From Macrolepiota albuminosa (lineage: Eukaryota > Basidiomycota > Agaricomycetes > Agaricales > Agaricaceae): 64,000 bases of DNA. The stretch is from NCBI GenBank assembly GCA_027475525.1, contig JAMWFC010000122.1, positions 682,001-746,000 on the forward strand. The letters run 5' to 3'. Positions 11,443 through 22,201 of the stretch are shown here, in pieces (the first letter of the stretch is position 1; each line of letters opens with the position of its first letter). Both the position numbers and the translations under genes were made by a program. Below the pieces are notes generated by a model. The model searched no databases and was not told where the DNA came from. It saw only the letters and a list, made by a program, of their open reading frames with translations.

Positions 11443-11854
11443 GTTGCGCTCATCACGCCGCTTTTCAGTTGCGCGATAGCGCCTCAAACGACCATCTGTA
11501 TCGTTCAACACCACTTTCTCCGCCTTCAAAGGCGTACCATTCACAACGACCATGTCGTTCACAAAATCCAGCGACACCTTGTTCTTACGCATGAACGGCG
11601 TACCGATAATCATGTCATAGCAATCAAAATTTGCTATATCCACGTACTCTTTCGTCGACGTTCCTGACGTCTTTATTCTCACCTCCGTGCCAAACTACAC
11701 CATAGCACGACTCCCCACAGTCCCCAGCTGGAGCATCAAGGGCTCCTCCAGTTCATGAACGCGAATCGCGTTGACGTGAGCAAACTGGGGCGTAATGCCC
11801 GTAGTGGTACTCCCGGAGTCCCACAACGTCCATGCCGGATGTCCATTGACATCA

Positions 11855-12008
11855 ACATACGTGACCAGGCACTCCTTCTCCTCGGGAGTATAGCGTGGCC
11901 GCTGCAACTTATTAGTTGCCTTCTGCAGGGTACATACGTGACCAGGCACTCCTTCTCCTCGGGAGTATAGCGTGGCCGCTGCAACTTATTAGTTGCCTTC
12001 TGCAGGGT
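11855..12008. repeat. 77 bp direct duplication 3 (Gag-protease)
   Basis: 11855-11931 repeats exactly at 11932-12008. It shifts the frame just before the protease active site. The sister copy at about 59,870-59,960 has one unit only. Confidence 0.97.
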
Positions 12009-15000
12009 GACGCGTCTCATTCGGACACGCTGATCTCCACGGCACTCCGTCAGTGCAAACAGGTGTTCCTCCTCGTCATCACGAGCATAGTAGTCGCTGT
12101 TGTACACATCCACTGCGACATATTCGTCGCCATCAATCTGGACGCTCTCGGCGTCATCCACTTCCAACCCGTCAGCCTCTACCTGCGGCTCTTCCTCCGC
12201 TTCCTCAACGATCTCGTCGTCCTCATCGTCACTGACGACATCGCTAGGTGCCGCAGCCGTATGGGCCGCTTGGATGTGTGCCTTAGGAGGGGCGGGACAC
12301 TCCTTAGCGAAATGCCCGCTCCTGCCACAGTTATAGCACGCTGAGGGATCCCCGGCAGGCCTTCTCTGGGCCGCTCCTGGAGCCCCAGCGGTTTTGCCCG
12401 CTATACGCGGTACAGGCGCCACCACTCCTCTCGGTGCTACTTGATTCTGACCCGAAAAGGGTCGACTATCCTTTGCTGGCAACTGTCCAGCAGGCTTCGA
12501 TCGAGGCCGTTGGCCTCCAGGAATTGTCTTACGAACAACGAATCGCGGATTGCGATTATTCTCCATATCTGTCCGTTTGGCCAGGAAGGTTCCCACCTTC
12601 ACTGCCTGACGGTTCACTGGTCCTCAGCGTGAACTACGCTGCTCATAATGGTTTGCAGTCCATGTCGACTGCTCATAATGGATGGCATACGCCAAGAATT
12701 CGGTCACAGTATTGACCTCTGGAGACAAATTATCGTCGCGTATCAACGCTCTCCTCATGTCTGCGGGTATTCCGTCCAGGAATGTCTCGCGGATAGTGTA
12801 TTCGTCTGGATAGACGGCCATATTCTGTGCATGACCCACCAGGTCATCATAAAAGGTCTGGACGCCAGTCTTAGCGTCATACACTGCCTTCCTAAAGGCA
12901 TCACGAGCTTCCTGCATCGTAGCAGCGTTGACGAACCGATTATACAGTCCTATCAGGACCTCTTTAAATGTCCAGTGCGACTTGTCGCAATTAATGTGGA
13001 GAACATGGCGACGGAACCAATTCCGAGCCTCTCCTTCCATAAATTCGTGTAGCACAAATATCCTTTCCTGGTCCATGTCGTCTCCACCATAGCAGCAGGC
13101 TGCGAGGTGGTAGCACACGTCCATGGCCCAGTCCTCCAGTTGAGAGAACCTATGTCCTCCAGCGTACGCACGTATGTGCTTACCATCGGATTTACGGGGG
13201 CTTACCCCAGCAGGGAACTTAAATCTGACTCCAAGGGAGTCATCCACCAGATGAGTGAGGCGGTCATGCATATGATCCATATGGATCCTGACCGCTTCAT
13301 TCATTCCCGGCGTAGTTTCACGCAAATCATGAGGTGCGGGCATCAAAAATGCCCGAGGACTGCGAAACAGGTGCTCATTGGCCACTCTTTCCGGCCGTGT
13401 GGCGGGCTGTTGCCTCACTTGTTGCTCTGCTGGTAATCCACCAGCCTGCCTGCCACTGTCACAATGATTATTATCATCCTGATCGTCATTCCTACGATCA
13501 CGATCTCCACCGTTGTGATTGCGACAATTTGGCTCCCTCCGTTCGTAGTGACCACTACTGTCGTCACTACCACCCGGATCTCTGTCCGGTTCAGCAGTCT
13601 GAGCCGCGAATTGTCGCCGCATGTCATCGACAGGCGTTACGCCCTCACGCCCTTCAAAGACTACCCCCTGGTCGTCAATGAACGACTCACCATGATCACG
13701 CAAGTCCTGGTTGCGTATCCTTTGGTAATTGACGCGTTCATTCCAGTTGTCCACTAGGTGGACACGTCGCACTACGCGTCGTGGTCGCGTTCGCTCCTCA
13801 AGAATGTGGACTTCGTCCACCTCTTCCTTGATTGTAACTTGCTTACGAGGTGTCTTAACCTCCTGCACTGCAAGTGCCTCTGGCTCTGCCGGAGTCGTCG
13901 TTACAGTCTCCACCTCAGACAATGCCTGCTGAGGCACTCCGCTAACAATGCGTTGACGGTTTGCAGCGTTCTGACGCCGAACGTAGTCTTGCTGAGACTC
14001 ATTAGCCTGACGAGGCGCATTGAGCAATTCCATCGCGTCCATGATTAATGGCGCTCGTCTGCGCACACTCATCTCACATTCTACTGAGTCAGCTGGAGTA
14101 GCCGTTGAGACTGCTGACCCTCGCGCCGCTTTGCGCTTAAGGTATTCCACTACTTCAAGTTCGAAGATGCGCACAAACAATTCGATATATTCACTCGAAT
14201 CTGCACGGGGTACATCGTGGCTCCTAGCCGCCAGCAACTGTAAGTGCTTCACTACATAAAGCTGAAGATGCTTTCGCGTCAATTCCTTCACGACCGCCGG
14301 ATATTGGTCCAATACTAGCTGCAACTGGATAGATAAGGTCGAATGCGACCTTTTGCTTTCCTCATCATCTGAGGACTCCAACTCAGACTCTAAGTCCATA
14401 ACTCTCCTGAGGCCGTCATGCCTCACTTGCGGCTGTTTGCCGGCTCATCGGTGCAACTCTGGACTTCCAGGCGCTGTTAACGCCTTGTCAAACCTTACGA
14501 CATCGTCGTCTTCCCTACTGACCACTATTGCTGGTCCTTGCTTCTGTCCTTGTGTCGTCAACGACGACGGTCCCGGTTCAGTGGCAGCATTGGCCACATA
14601 TTCCAAATGCTGTTCCGTAGGTGCAGTCCGGAATGGGGTGCTATGCGCAAACGCGCTGCCTTGTACCATTTCCAAGTACTGGGTAACGTCCGGTTGACCC
14701 TCCGAGGGAGCTGAAGAGCTCTCGGGCAATACCGGATACATCAGTGAAGGCATTTGGCTTGCTGGCAGCGACACTCCTGAGACCGCGGATCTATCTCCTG
14801 GTTTTCCACCAGGTCGTACAATGGACATCATCCGTGATACGGATAGCCCACCAGGCATTCCATAGCTCGCGCTGACATCGCGAGGGGTCTTTTCGTCCCG
14901 CTTTGGCGGGGGTTGGTATGCTGACGCAGATTGCGTCTTCACAGCCTGAAGCACAGGTAAGTCACCTGCGTCTGCAGCTGGGAACGGAGGATCCGGATCA

Positions 15001-15125
15001 AGAGAGCTAGTCATGGAAGCACGTTTTCAGCGTGATGCCAACAGAGAATCGAGAGGTTTTGATGAGAGTTGCCTAGTCAGTAACAAGCCTAGAGTCTAAA
15101 GCTGATAGCAGAAGATTTAAAAAAA

Positions 15126-15301
15126 TGTAACCGGAGTTACGAGTTAGAACTATCTTGTGTGTATCACACAAGTGCTAAATCAGACCGCAGTATCGGATTG
15201 ACTAGTACTTAGAGTGAAAACAAGATGTTATCTTATGTAATACTCTACTAATTGATTATAGCGTCGTTGACGCTGATGATAATACGGACGACTCCGTTAC
15301 A
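15126..15301 (-). repeat. Gypsy-A copy 1, 5' LTR
   Basis: 176 bp with TG...CA ends, adjoining the TTCGT duplication at 15302. The minus-strand sequence just inside it starts with a run of T and then AAATCTTCTGC. It does not start with TGG, the usual tRNA-derived primer binding site. The same sequence follows the 5' LTR of the other copy at 56681. Confidence 0.93.
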
Positions 15302-15306
15302 TTCGT
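15302..15306. repeat. Target site duplication, Gypsy-A copy 1, right
   Basis: TTCGT, identical to 3648-3652. It falls in the copia gag-pre-integrase codons, so the insertion broke that gene. Confidence 0.93.
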
Positions 15307-16977
15307 CATGTCCTGACCTGGGTGACCAAGACGGGCATGCCATAGACCTGACATAACATCAAGTTGAGGAAATGAACTCGAAATCAAAGCCGGCAAAGCA
15401 AGTAGTGGGGATGTGGATTGTGACATGGGAAGAACAAAATCGCAGAACAAAAAGGAAAGACGGTTGTGGATGGATGCTGTGATGGAACTCCCTTGAAGAG
15501 AGGGAATCGATGATGGGAAAAATATTGACGTAGAACCTTTCTTAAAAATTAGCTTTAAGTCATGTTCTACCATGGACCCAACAGAAAGCAAATTAATTGG
15601 CACATCTGGTGCGTGAAGACAGTCCTCCAATGTGATAATGATATTCTTGCCATTTACATGGGTTCGAAAACGAGCTTGTTCACGTGCTAGGGTATTAAGG
15701 GTCCCACAATTCGCAGTGCCCACAGGAACAGCCAGATCAACATTGTACGTCCAAAAAAGGGAACAATCACAAAGGATGTGCGTTGTACATCCAGAATCGA
15801 GTATGGAATTAAAACGAGTTGAGATGGAAGCAAGCGCTATTGGAGAGGCGGATTGAAGAAAAGCCTTGTACGGAGTCGAGGGACAGTCAGAATCACAAGA
15901 TACATAAGCAGACAAATCAATATCATTGTTGGAGTCATTAGCAGCAGAGATGTCTTGCTCATCAACCTTGTTGATAAAGGGTAATGGAGTAGGTATGGGC
16001 TGTGTGTCCGAAGTGGCTACATTAGCTTTAGGATGAAGACATGTAGGATCACAATCATTCTCCATTCCCCCACTCTTGGACCAACACAACTCTATAGAGT
16101 GGCCATACATGTTACAATTTGAGCAAATGATACGAGGTCGAGCAGTGGTCAAATCTGGTGTGGTAATATTGGTAGTCGAAGCATTTGTTGAAGGAGAATT
16201 GACAGTGAGGGGGACAGAAGATTGAGTTGAAGTTTGGCTGGGGCGAGACTGAGAAGCCATTGCGAGTCGGCGACGTTCGGCATCCATGTTCATTACTCTA
16301 GTCACTAGTTGAGCAAATTGATACGTTCTGTTTGGACCAGCATTTTCCCAAGAAAGCCGAACCTCTTCTTTCAACACAGACCAACAATCCCTGTTAGGCA
16401 ACCCATCTACAAACTTTTGTATCCGTTGCCATGGAGTAAAATCCCAAGCCGTGCCATTCAATTGATGTACTGCCAACCGCCATGCTTGGACATAGGCAGG
16501 GACTGTGTTCGGGGATGCCGTTAACGCAAAAACTTTGGACTCGGTGAATTCTGCGATCGAGGCGCTACCAATTCCAAAACGTTCACGTAAGAAGGCGAGT
16601 AGTTCGCGAGCAGGACGAATGGGTAAATCGTAAGGACCACCCCGTTTGGGAAGTAGAGAATCCTGTATTTCCTGGAATAGTTTCCCAACAATAACGTGCT
16701 CGACAATATCATCGTTCTGCCAGAAAATTCGAAAAGCATCGGTCTCCTCAGGTGTGGAATCGAAATCGTAATGAGGAGGAAGTGCCACAGGACTTGTTGG
16801 ATCTCGAAGGTCCCCAATGTTAGGGATCCTACAGATGTGGCCGCGCAAACCTATGCTGGTGATAATCCGCGTAACCAACAATTCCCATGAAACCCATTCT
16901 ACAGACGATCGAAGAAGTGGAACTGTAGCTAAAGAAGGTAATTTAATGTCGGAAAAAGTAATATCTTGAATTAACAC
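15302..16977 (-). pseudogene. Copia Gag, protease and first half of pre-integrase domain
   Basis: This open frame of about 560 residues has no ATG at its expected start; upstream on the minus strand it meets a stop near 16990, so the true 5' end is lost or altered. The Gag core (UBN2-like, with WQNDDIVEHVIVGKL and AWRLAVHQLNG) is followed by a CCHC knuckle (CSNCNMYGHSIELC, near 16,110-16,070), a protease with the copia-type active site LDSGCTTHIL (near 15,800), and the LWHARLGHPGQDM start of the gag-pre-integrase domain, which Gypsy-A interrupts. The last residues before the end of this frame in the raw reading come from the Gypsy-A LTR and are not part of the protein. Confidence 0.85.
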
Positions 16978-17098
16978 ATTGGCTTCAACTATTGAATTCC
17001 GAATCTATTCCATATGATGTATACAAAATAAAATTGTGGTGGGTGTACTAGGGTCAAATAGCATGGTATAATAGGTATATTAGGTATGTGCACCTCGA

Positions 17099-19418
17099 TC
17101 AATTAGGACCAGACCGGTTGTCCTGTGGAGTTAATTGACCACTCTTGCAAGATGCTTTCCTGGACCCTTCAGAGTTCAGACGACTTTGCATCTTACGCTT
17201 GCGGTTGTATGGGACGAACTTGAAGAGTTTCGCAAGTTTGTGTATGACGCGACCTTCGTTGGCCTTCCAGTCAATCCGTCTCTTATGAAGCACCTTAGTC
17301 AAGAGGGTCGGCAGCCAGTAAGGAGTATCCAAAGTCTTCAACGCCGACTCCTTTTTTTCCTCTGCTGCGCGGAGTCCGGACTTTGTCGTGCTATGGTCAC
17401 TGTCATTGTCATCGTCATCGTCATCAACAGTATAAGTTAAAGAGGAGAATTGGGGTTGAGTATACCGCTCGCACAACACTTGCCGCATGCTTTCTAAAAC
17501 AGATACGATCCCGGCGTTGGCAAATCGTGCGTCTTCGACCAAGTGGCCCGATTTCATATTCGAGGATCTTGCAGTGCGGATGCAAAGCTGACCTGTCTCG
17601 GGATCAAAATACTGGGAATCAAAGTTCTCGTGTAATGTTTCAGTCAGGGCCACAGAGTTAAGCTCATGAGATGTGTATCGCAGCGCCATCCAGAGTATGA
17701 GATGGTAAAAAGATTCGATGTCATCAATTCGATTTTGGATCACAGGCTCTCCTTTGTTCGGTTGGCACAAACGAATCGCAAGAAATTGCCAGGTACCCTG
17801 GGAATGACAGTAGATTGAGTTCAGTACAAAAGACAACCAGTCTATCCATTCTTACCATACGCTCCAGCTGTGCTTCCCCAGACTTCTTATCAGCCAGCTC
17901 CTGGTCGAGGGAAAGGTCCCAATCGATAAGATATCCTTGGATCATTCTATCCGTCTTCCGCTTGAACATAATATTTCCATTGCTGATGTCACGATGAAGA
18001 ATTTTGGCCTTGGTAGCAGCATCGCCATGAGCTATATATGATTGATATAATGCTAAATCAAGAACTCGTCAAGAATCACATACCCATCGAAGCGTCTCGT
18101 ATGATAGTAATCATCTCATGTACGTTTTCAAATTCCTCCAGTGTCAAGGGCAGGTACTCGAGGGCAATCCGATAGTGACGATGTGTGCGCAAAGTTATCT
18201 CGAAAGGTTTCGCTAGTTTGTCATTAAATATCTTTGTTTGCGTAATGTGGTGACTATAGTCCTCATTGCCAATGTCAGCTCCATGATATACTTCCGGAAC
18301 ATTTTGGACTTTATGCTCATGAAGCGTTTCATAAATCTCGTGTTCGGGCTTGAGAGTAGGAGAGTAGACGCGCCAACTGTCTTTGAGCAAGATGACCTTT
18401 TTGTCGTCTAAGCAGTACGCTTTGAAACACCGCGTCGAGCGCCCAATAGGGGAGGTAGAGCCAGGAGGCTGGTCTTTAAGAATGAAGTAGTTCTTGTCTC
18501 CAACGGAAATGATAAGAAGCTGAGCTTTCTCATCGCACCCCAGCGAGTGTTGAATATCCGTCTTCTGAGAAGGAGATAGAGTAGCGTCGGCCACAGTAGG
18601 GTCACGTCCACGCTCCGCCGTCGTTGCAGAAGTGAATCGGCGAAAGAAGTCAATGAGATGTGAGTCACTGAAGAGAACCTTTTTAGTTACAACAACACCA
18701 CTTCTGTCCCAACGAAGAAGGCGCAAGTACATGCGGAAGATGAGAGCCGAGAACACATGAGTTCGGAACTCCATTTCCTGGTGACACGTCGCATAGCTTG
18801 TGATTTGACCAAGAGTCTTCTTGCCTCGAATACTTTCCCTCTCGAAACCGTCGACAAGATCGTCAAAAGGATCGTCGTCGCCATTGTATTTGACTTCGAA
18901 CATAGCCTCGATGGTAGCATTCTCGTTGCCGCGACATACAACGATGTCGGGTTCAATATTTACACCGTCGAATACTTTCAATACATTGCTGTGCTTGTCG
19001 CAAAAATTGATGTTTTCTGATGGTCGCAGTGTATTTAGATACTTAACCTAGACGATATTAGCGATGTAATGGTTTAATGATATGAAACACCTACCAAGGC
19101 TTCATACATGTCCCCTTCCTTGGTCGCACGTCCCAACTCCGGCGCAAGTGCTCGATATGCTGCTATTCCGTCGGGTTCGTTGCCTGTACTTTGTACAGCT
19201 GGCAAGAATTCATTGAAAAGATGGACATCAACAGGGCTGACAACTCGTCCTGATATTATAGCATGAAAACCGGCCAACTCAGACTCAAGTTCATCAGAGA
19301 TGGCATTCCGTTCGCTGGGCACTACCTTGTGGTTTTTCATTGGTGTAGGACCAACCTTTGGTCCAGGGTCTTTTGGACGTGGAGTGACAGGTGGAGATGA
19401 CATGTTCCCATTGAGCAA
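17099..19418 (-). CDS. FunK1-type fungal protein kinase, four exons
   Basis: Minus-strand exons 19418-19095, 19047-18084, 18031-17856 and 17797-17099 join to 2,163 bases (720 residues plus TGA). All three introns (47, 52 and 58 nt) are GT...AG and the phases agree. Residues about 110-400 hold the N-terminal FunK1 region, with EPDIVV and YEVKYN-like acidic motifs. The kinase core carries EYLPLTLEEF, the catalytic loop HRDISNGNIMF (about 17,969-17,999) and IDWDL where most kinases have DFG, followed by GTWQF and DDIESFYHLILW, all FunK1 hallmarks. The C-terminus is an Asp-rich run, a basic stretch and a Ser/Gly/Arg-rich tail. The family is expanded in mushroom-forming fungi and its substrates are largely unknown. 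No break is seen, so this is probably a live host gene between transposons. The first ATG was taken; one five codons later is possible. Confidence 0.88.
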
Positions 19419-19557
19419 AGTTGGCCTTAATAGGTCATCCTTAAACGACCACTGCCTGTCAGATTCTGTGGATTGCAGGATGAGAGAATGGCTCAGGAAA
19501 AGTCAAAAGTTCGACGAAGGTCAATATCACGTGAGGTATAGGCATAGTCAGGACTGT
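19419..19557. other. FunK1 5' flank
   Basis: About 140 bases separate the kinase start from the Gypsy-B target duplication. I see no coding frame. The promoter of the kinase should lie here, or it was separated from the gene by the Gypsy-B insertion only 144 bases upstream. Confidence 0.4.
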
Positions 19558-19562
19558 CCAAA
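19558..19562. repeat. Target site duplication, Gypsy-B, left
   Basis: CCAAA before the TG of the 5' LTR at 19563; the same bases follow the 3' LTR at 37188-37192. Confidence 0.9.
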
Positions 19563-19616
19563 TGTAGCGGCCCCGTGACTTAGTGACTTATTTCTCCCTA
19601 TGATGAAAACCAACTT
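19563..19616 (+). repeat. Gypsy-B 5' LTR, first 54 bases
   Basis: Matches 36976-37029. The LTR is cut after CCAACTT by the LINE. The remaining 158 bases resume at 27607. Confidence 0.93.
19603..19616. repeat. LINE target site duplication, left copy
   Basis: ATGAAAACCAACTT, repeated at 27593-27606 directly after the poly(A). The uninterrupted site is seen once in the intact 3' LTR near 37016-37029, which proves that these 14 bases were duplicated on insertion. Confidence 0.95.
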
Positions 19617-20253
19617 GGGGGTCCTTTGTTCCGTACCACCACCATGGTCGGAGTTCGAATCTGCAAAAACAGATCGAACAACCATCCAGCCTCCCGAGCA
19701 GGCTCCGCCTGCGATGACAGAGAACTGGAAGGACGAAAGCCACAGCCCAGAAAAGGAGTAACCACCCCCCCAGACATCCCCGTTGCACGATAAGTCAATG
19801 AATAACCCACTGAGACACGGACATAGGGGCACCGCCCCGCCCTAAAAATTTTTCATTTGACTAAAGCAACACCCACCCATCCACCCAAAAAAGTTACTCA
19901 CACAGCGAAAATAAGAATTTAAGACAAAGGAAAAGAAACAAAGGACTGGCGTAGTAAGTGAGGGAATGAAACCCCGGAATAACTAAACCCGCACACTAGC
20001 GGAAATCCGTGAGAGCGGAATAAGAGTAAGACGACTGTCAAGGCCATAAGCCGTCCGAAACACATCCATGAGATCGGAAGGACAACGCCCAGTAATGAAT
20101 TCAAAGATGGGCAACATGAAACACCAGTGAAAAGAACAAAGAAAACGAACATGGAACGATAGGTAAACGGAGAAGTACGACTAAAAGAGACACAAAGCAG
20201 CGTGACAAGGCGCTAGTATAAAAACTCTCCCCGTCCTACAAGCAATACGAAAC

Positions 20254-21687
20254 ATGGAACAATCCTCACTGAAGAGGAAAGCTAGGAGAGAGGCGACTAG
20301 ATCTCCCGAACCGCACACGCCAGAAGCAAGAGCAATCAACGGGCAGGACTTGCAGAAAGGCGACGGACCCGCGACCCCAAAAGCAACTGGCCAGACCCAC
20401 TCACAACCTAACACTCCGAATGACTACGCCCTGACGACACCCCCACCACTCAACAAAACCCCACTGGCAAATGACGCGATGGAGGAAGACGAAGGAATGA
20501 AGTGGGACGGAGTCCTGAGAGAAGAAAGCGAGGAAATAAGCGGGAGTAGAAATAGAGCCACCCCAATAACGGCAAGGGAAAGGCTGGGAATGAGCATGGG
20601 GACAGGAGGTACCCCACAGTTGAACCGCGGAACACCATTAGTAATGGGAGCAGGAACGGGCCAGGAAACGAGGAGGGAACAGCACGAGGGAATCCCCAAC
20701 GCGCAAGAAAATGACAACCCCCCATACACCACATACGACCACACGATGCTAACCCCGATCCCACAAGGGGGATACCCAGTTGTGCATGGATGGACAAGCC
20801 TGAACGTCTTCGCAGGTACAGCGCTTGACGTGGTCCACGAATGGAAAACAGACGGAGTCTGCAAATGCTTTATCTACCCCCTAGATGCAGGCACTGAGAC
20901 CGACAGGTCAGCAACAGCAGATAAGTTCCAGACAAGCATAGCCAGGCTCTTTGGAACGGACGAAATACAGGTAGGAGAGCCAATCGGGCCCCACAACGGA
21001 GCGAGTAGACCCCCATGGCTGTATGTCACGGCAGCACCCCTCCACGTCGCACAAGCGTTGGTGCAAAGAGGAGTATGGTCAACATCGTACGCAACATTCC
21101 TGGCAATACCGTTCTCCCCCCAACTGTCATCATATGCCTTCACCCTAACCAACTTCCGAGTTCCAGCAAGCGAAGAGGGAGGACGAAGAATCGCGAACCT
21201 CGTATGCAACGCGATGAAAGAAAGCCAGAAACTAATGGATTTCCTATCCCAAAACTTCCCACCAGACGAAAACGACTTCGAAGCGATAACCCCTGCAGAA
21301 ATATTATTCCACCATGCCGACACAGTCAGAGCATATCCACTCACCATAGCACGCCCAAAGAACGCAGGGTCGGAAGTGCTCTGGAACATCCACATCCAAG
21401 TAATATCACAAGACATCGCCACCCACAACGAATGGGTCACACTTCTAAAAGGTCTGAGGTATTACATCCCGTACATGTCAGTCGGTTCGACCCGCACCTT
21501 TAAATGCACAAGATGCAAGAGCATGGACCACCCTGCAGGACTATGCCCATTCCCCAAAATCCCAGGCTGGCTAGGCCCAAAGGGCGAGGCACCTCAACGC
21601 CATACAGAGGACGCAAAATTAGGGCAAAACAACATGAGCATCAGAGGGAGCAGCTTCCGAGGAAGGGGTAGGGGTGGACCGATCTAA
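20254..21687 (+). CDS. LINE ORF1, CCHC nucleic-acid-binding protein
   Basis: This 477-residue frame starts at the first good ATG. Residues 1-170 are polar, Pro/Thr/Glu rich and likely disordered. Residues 175-400 look folded, and a related block is seen in the LINE relic at 40.8-41.6 kb (the WTSLNVFAG and APLHVAQALVQRGVW regions). A C-x2-C-x4-H-x4-C knuckle (CTRCKSMDHPAGLC) lies near residue 425, and the C-terminus is Arg/Gly rich (RGRGRGG). LINE ORF1 proteins of this type bind the element RNA and form the retrotransposition particle. The frame is intact. Confidence 0.9.
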   Translation: MEQSSLKRKARREATRSPEPHTPEARAINGQDLQKGDGPATPKATGQTHSQPNTPNDYALTTPPPLNKTPLANDAMEEDEGMKWDGVLREESEEISGSRNRATPITARERLGMSMGTGGTPQLNRGTPLVMGAGTGQETRREQHEGIPNAQENDNPPYTTYDHTMLTPIPQGGYPVVHGWTSLNVFAGTALDVVHEWKTDGVCKCFIYPLDAGTETDRSATADKFQTSIARLFGTDEIQVGEPIGPHNGASRPPWLYVTAAPLHVAQALVQRGVWSTSYATFLAIPFSPQLSSYAFTLTNFRVPASEEGGRRIANLVCNAMKESQKLMDFLSQNFPPDENDFEAITPAEILFHHADTVRAYPLTIARPKNAGSEVLWNIHIQVISQDIATHNEWVTLLKGLRYYIPYMSVGSTRTFKCTRCKSMDHPAGLCPFPKIPGWLGPKGEAPQRHTEDAKLGQNNMSIRGSSFRGRGRGGPI

Positions 21688-22201
21688 ATAGCATAAACCC
21701 CCCTGTATAAACGATGCAAAATAAAAACCTACGCTAGCAAGCCTCCGAACCGAGGAGTACCCAAAATTAGAATAATATCTACCACAATTCGGAATGGGGT
21801 CCAGACTATATCCGAAGACGGGAATAAGTAGGATTCCCGAGTGGGAGGACAACAGCGACCCAGTGAGCGTTGTCTGAATCTCCCAGGGCCCACATTTACT
21901 GCTCGAACAGGAAAGCCCTGGGAGAGGGTGATCCCTCTATGGAAGGAGGCGATGGCAAGCCCGAGAGTAGCCATCTACAAGCGCCGGCCTATTCAGGCCT
22001 CCCGAGGCGTGTCTCACAGACGAAGTCAATCCGAAACCGAGCCTAATCTGGACATATGGCTGCGGGCGAGCTTTGACAGTGCGGCCGAGGACACTAGGAT
22101 CCAGTAAAGGCGACTGGAAACCTAAGGGACGGAATTCCCACCTATCCTCTGTTATATGATCGTAAACAGAGATTAATACTGCGATCGCGAATATAAATCA
22201 T
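21688..22201 (+). other. LINE inter-ORF region
   Basis: About 514 bases lie between ORF1 and ORF2. An 88-codon open stretch (21841-22107) has no recognisable feature. Such a long gap means ORF2 is not made by simple stop-start overlap. It could use reinitiation or an internal entry signal, but nothing here proves either. Confidence 0.5.

Larger units (their letters stand above)
11440..15014 (-). pseudogene. Gypsy-A copy 1 Gag-protease
   Basis: The ATG at 15014 opens a 1,166-codon frame once the 77 bp duplication at 11855-12008 is removed. The N-terminal 240 residues are disordered. A retrotransposon-gag capsid region follows around 13,150-12,750 (FSQLEDWAMDVCYHLAACCYGG, FRRHVLH), then a CCHC knuckle (CYNCGRSGHFAKEC, about 12,340-12,300), an acidic stretch, and an aspartic protease with the catalytic WDSGSTT (about 11,820) and the DMIIGTPFM flap-end motif. 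Stops at 14445-14447 and 12624-12626 are CGA-to-TGA (sister copy has CGA), and 11695-11697 is CAG-to-TAG. Gag would assemble the particle and package RNA; protease would cut the polyprotein. Confidence 0.9.
3653..15301 (-). mobile_element. Ty3/gypsy LTR retrotransposon, Gypsy-A copy 1, complete
   Basis: The element is bounded by two 176 bp LTRs and the TTCGT target duplication. On the minus strand the order is 5' LTR, Gag-protease, an in-frame UGA, RT-RNase H-integrase with a chromodomain-like end, a spacer of about 230 bases, and then a third long frame (ORF3) before the 3' LTR. Integrase after RNase H marks it as gypsy, not copia. Three CGA-to-TGA stops, one CAG-to-TAG stop, a fourth inferred CGA-to-TGA in ORF3 and three 77 bp duplications interrupt the frames. 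A second copy begins at 56505. Confidence 0.95.
671..16992 (-). mobile_element. Ty1/copia retrotransposon, decayed and split by Gypsy-A
   Basis: Reading on the minus strand, 16977 to 15302 gives Gag with a zinc knuckle, protease and the first half of the gag-pre-integrase domain. The reading then resumes at 3652 with the second half, the integrase core, RT and RNase H, ending at 671. This is the copia domain order (protease-integrase-RT-RNase H). The break at 3648-15306 is the Gypsy-A insertion: with one copy of the 5 bp target duplication removed, the pre-integrase frame runs straight through. I could not define LTRs at either end. The RT part has several frameshifts and stops, so the copy is dead. 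Confidence 0.85.

Noticed and set aside
13334..13681. Long His/Arg/Thr-rich plus-strand frames opposite Gypsy-A Gag
   Set aside because: They are antisense shadows of the Gag frame; the same shadows appear opposite Gag in copy 2 (58128-58475).
16978..17098. A copia 5' LTR between the Gag frame and FunK1
   Set aside because: Only about 120 bases are available, and I found no match to the sequence past the RNase H end (280-670).
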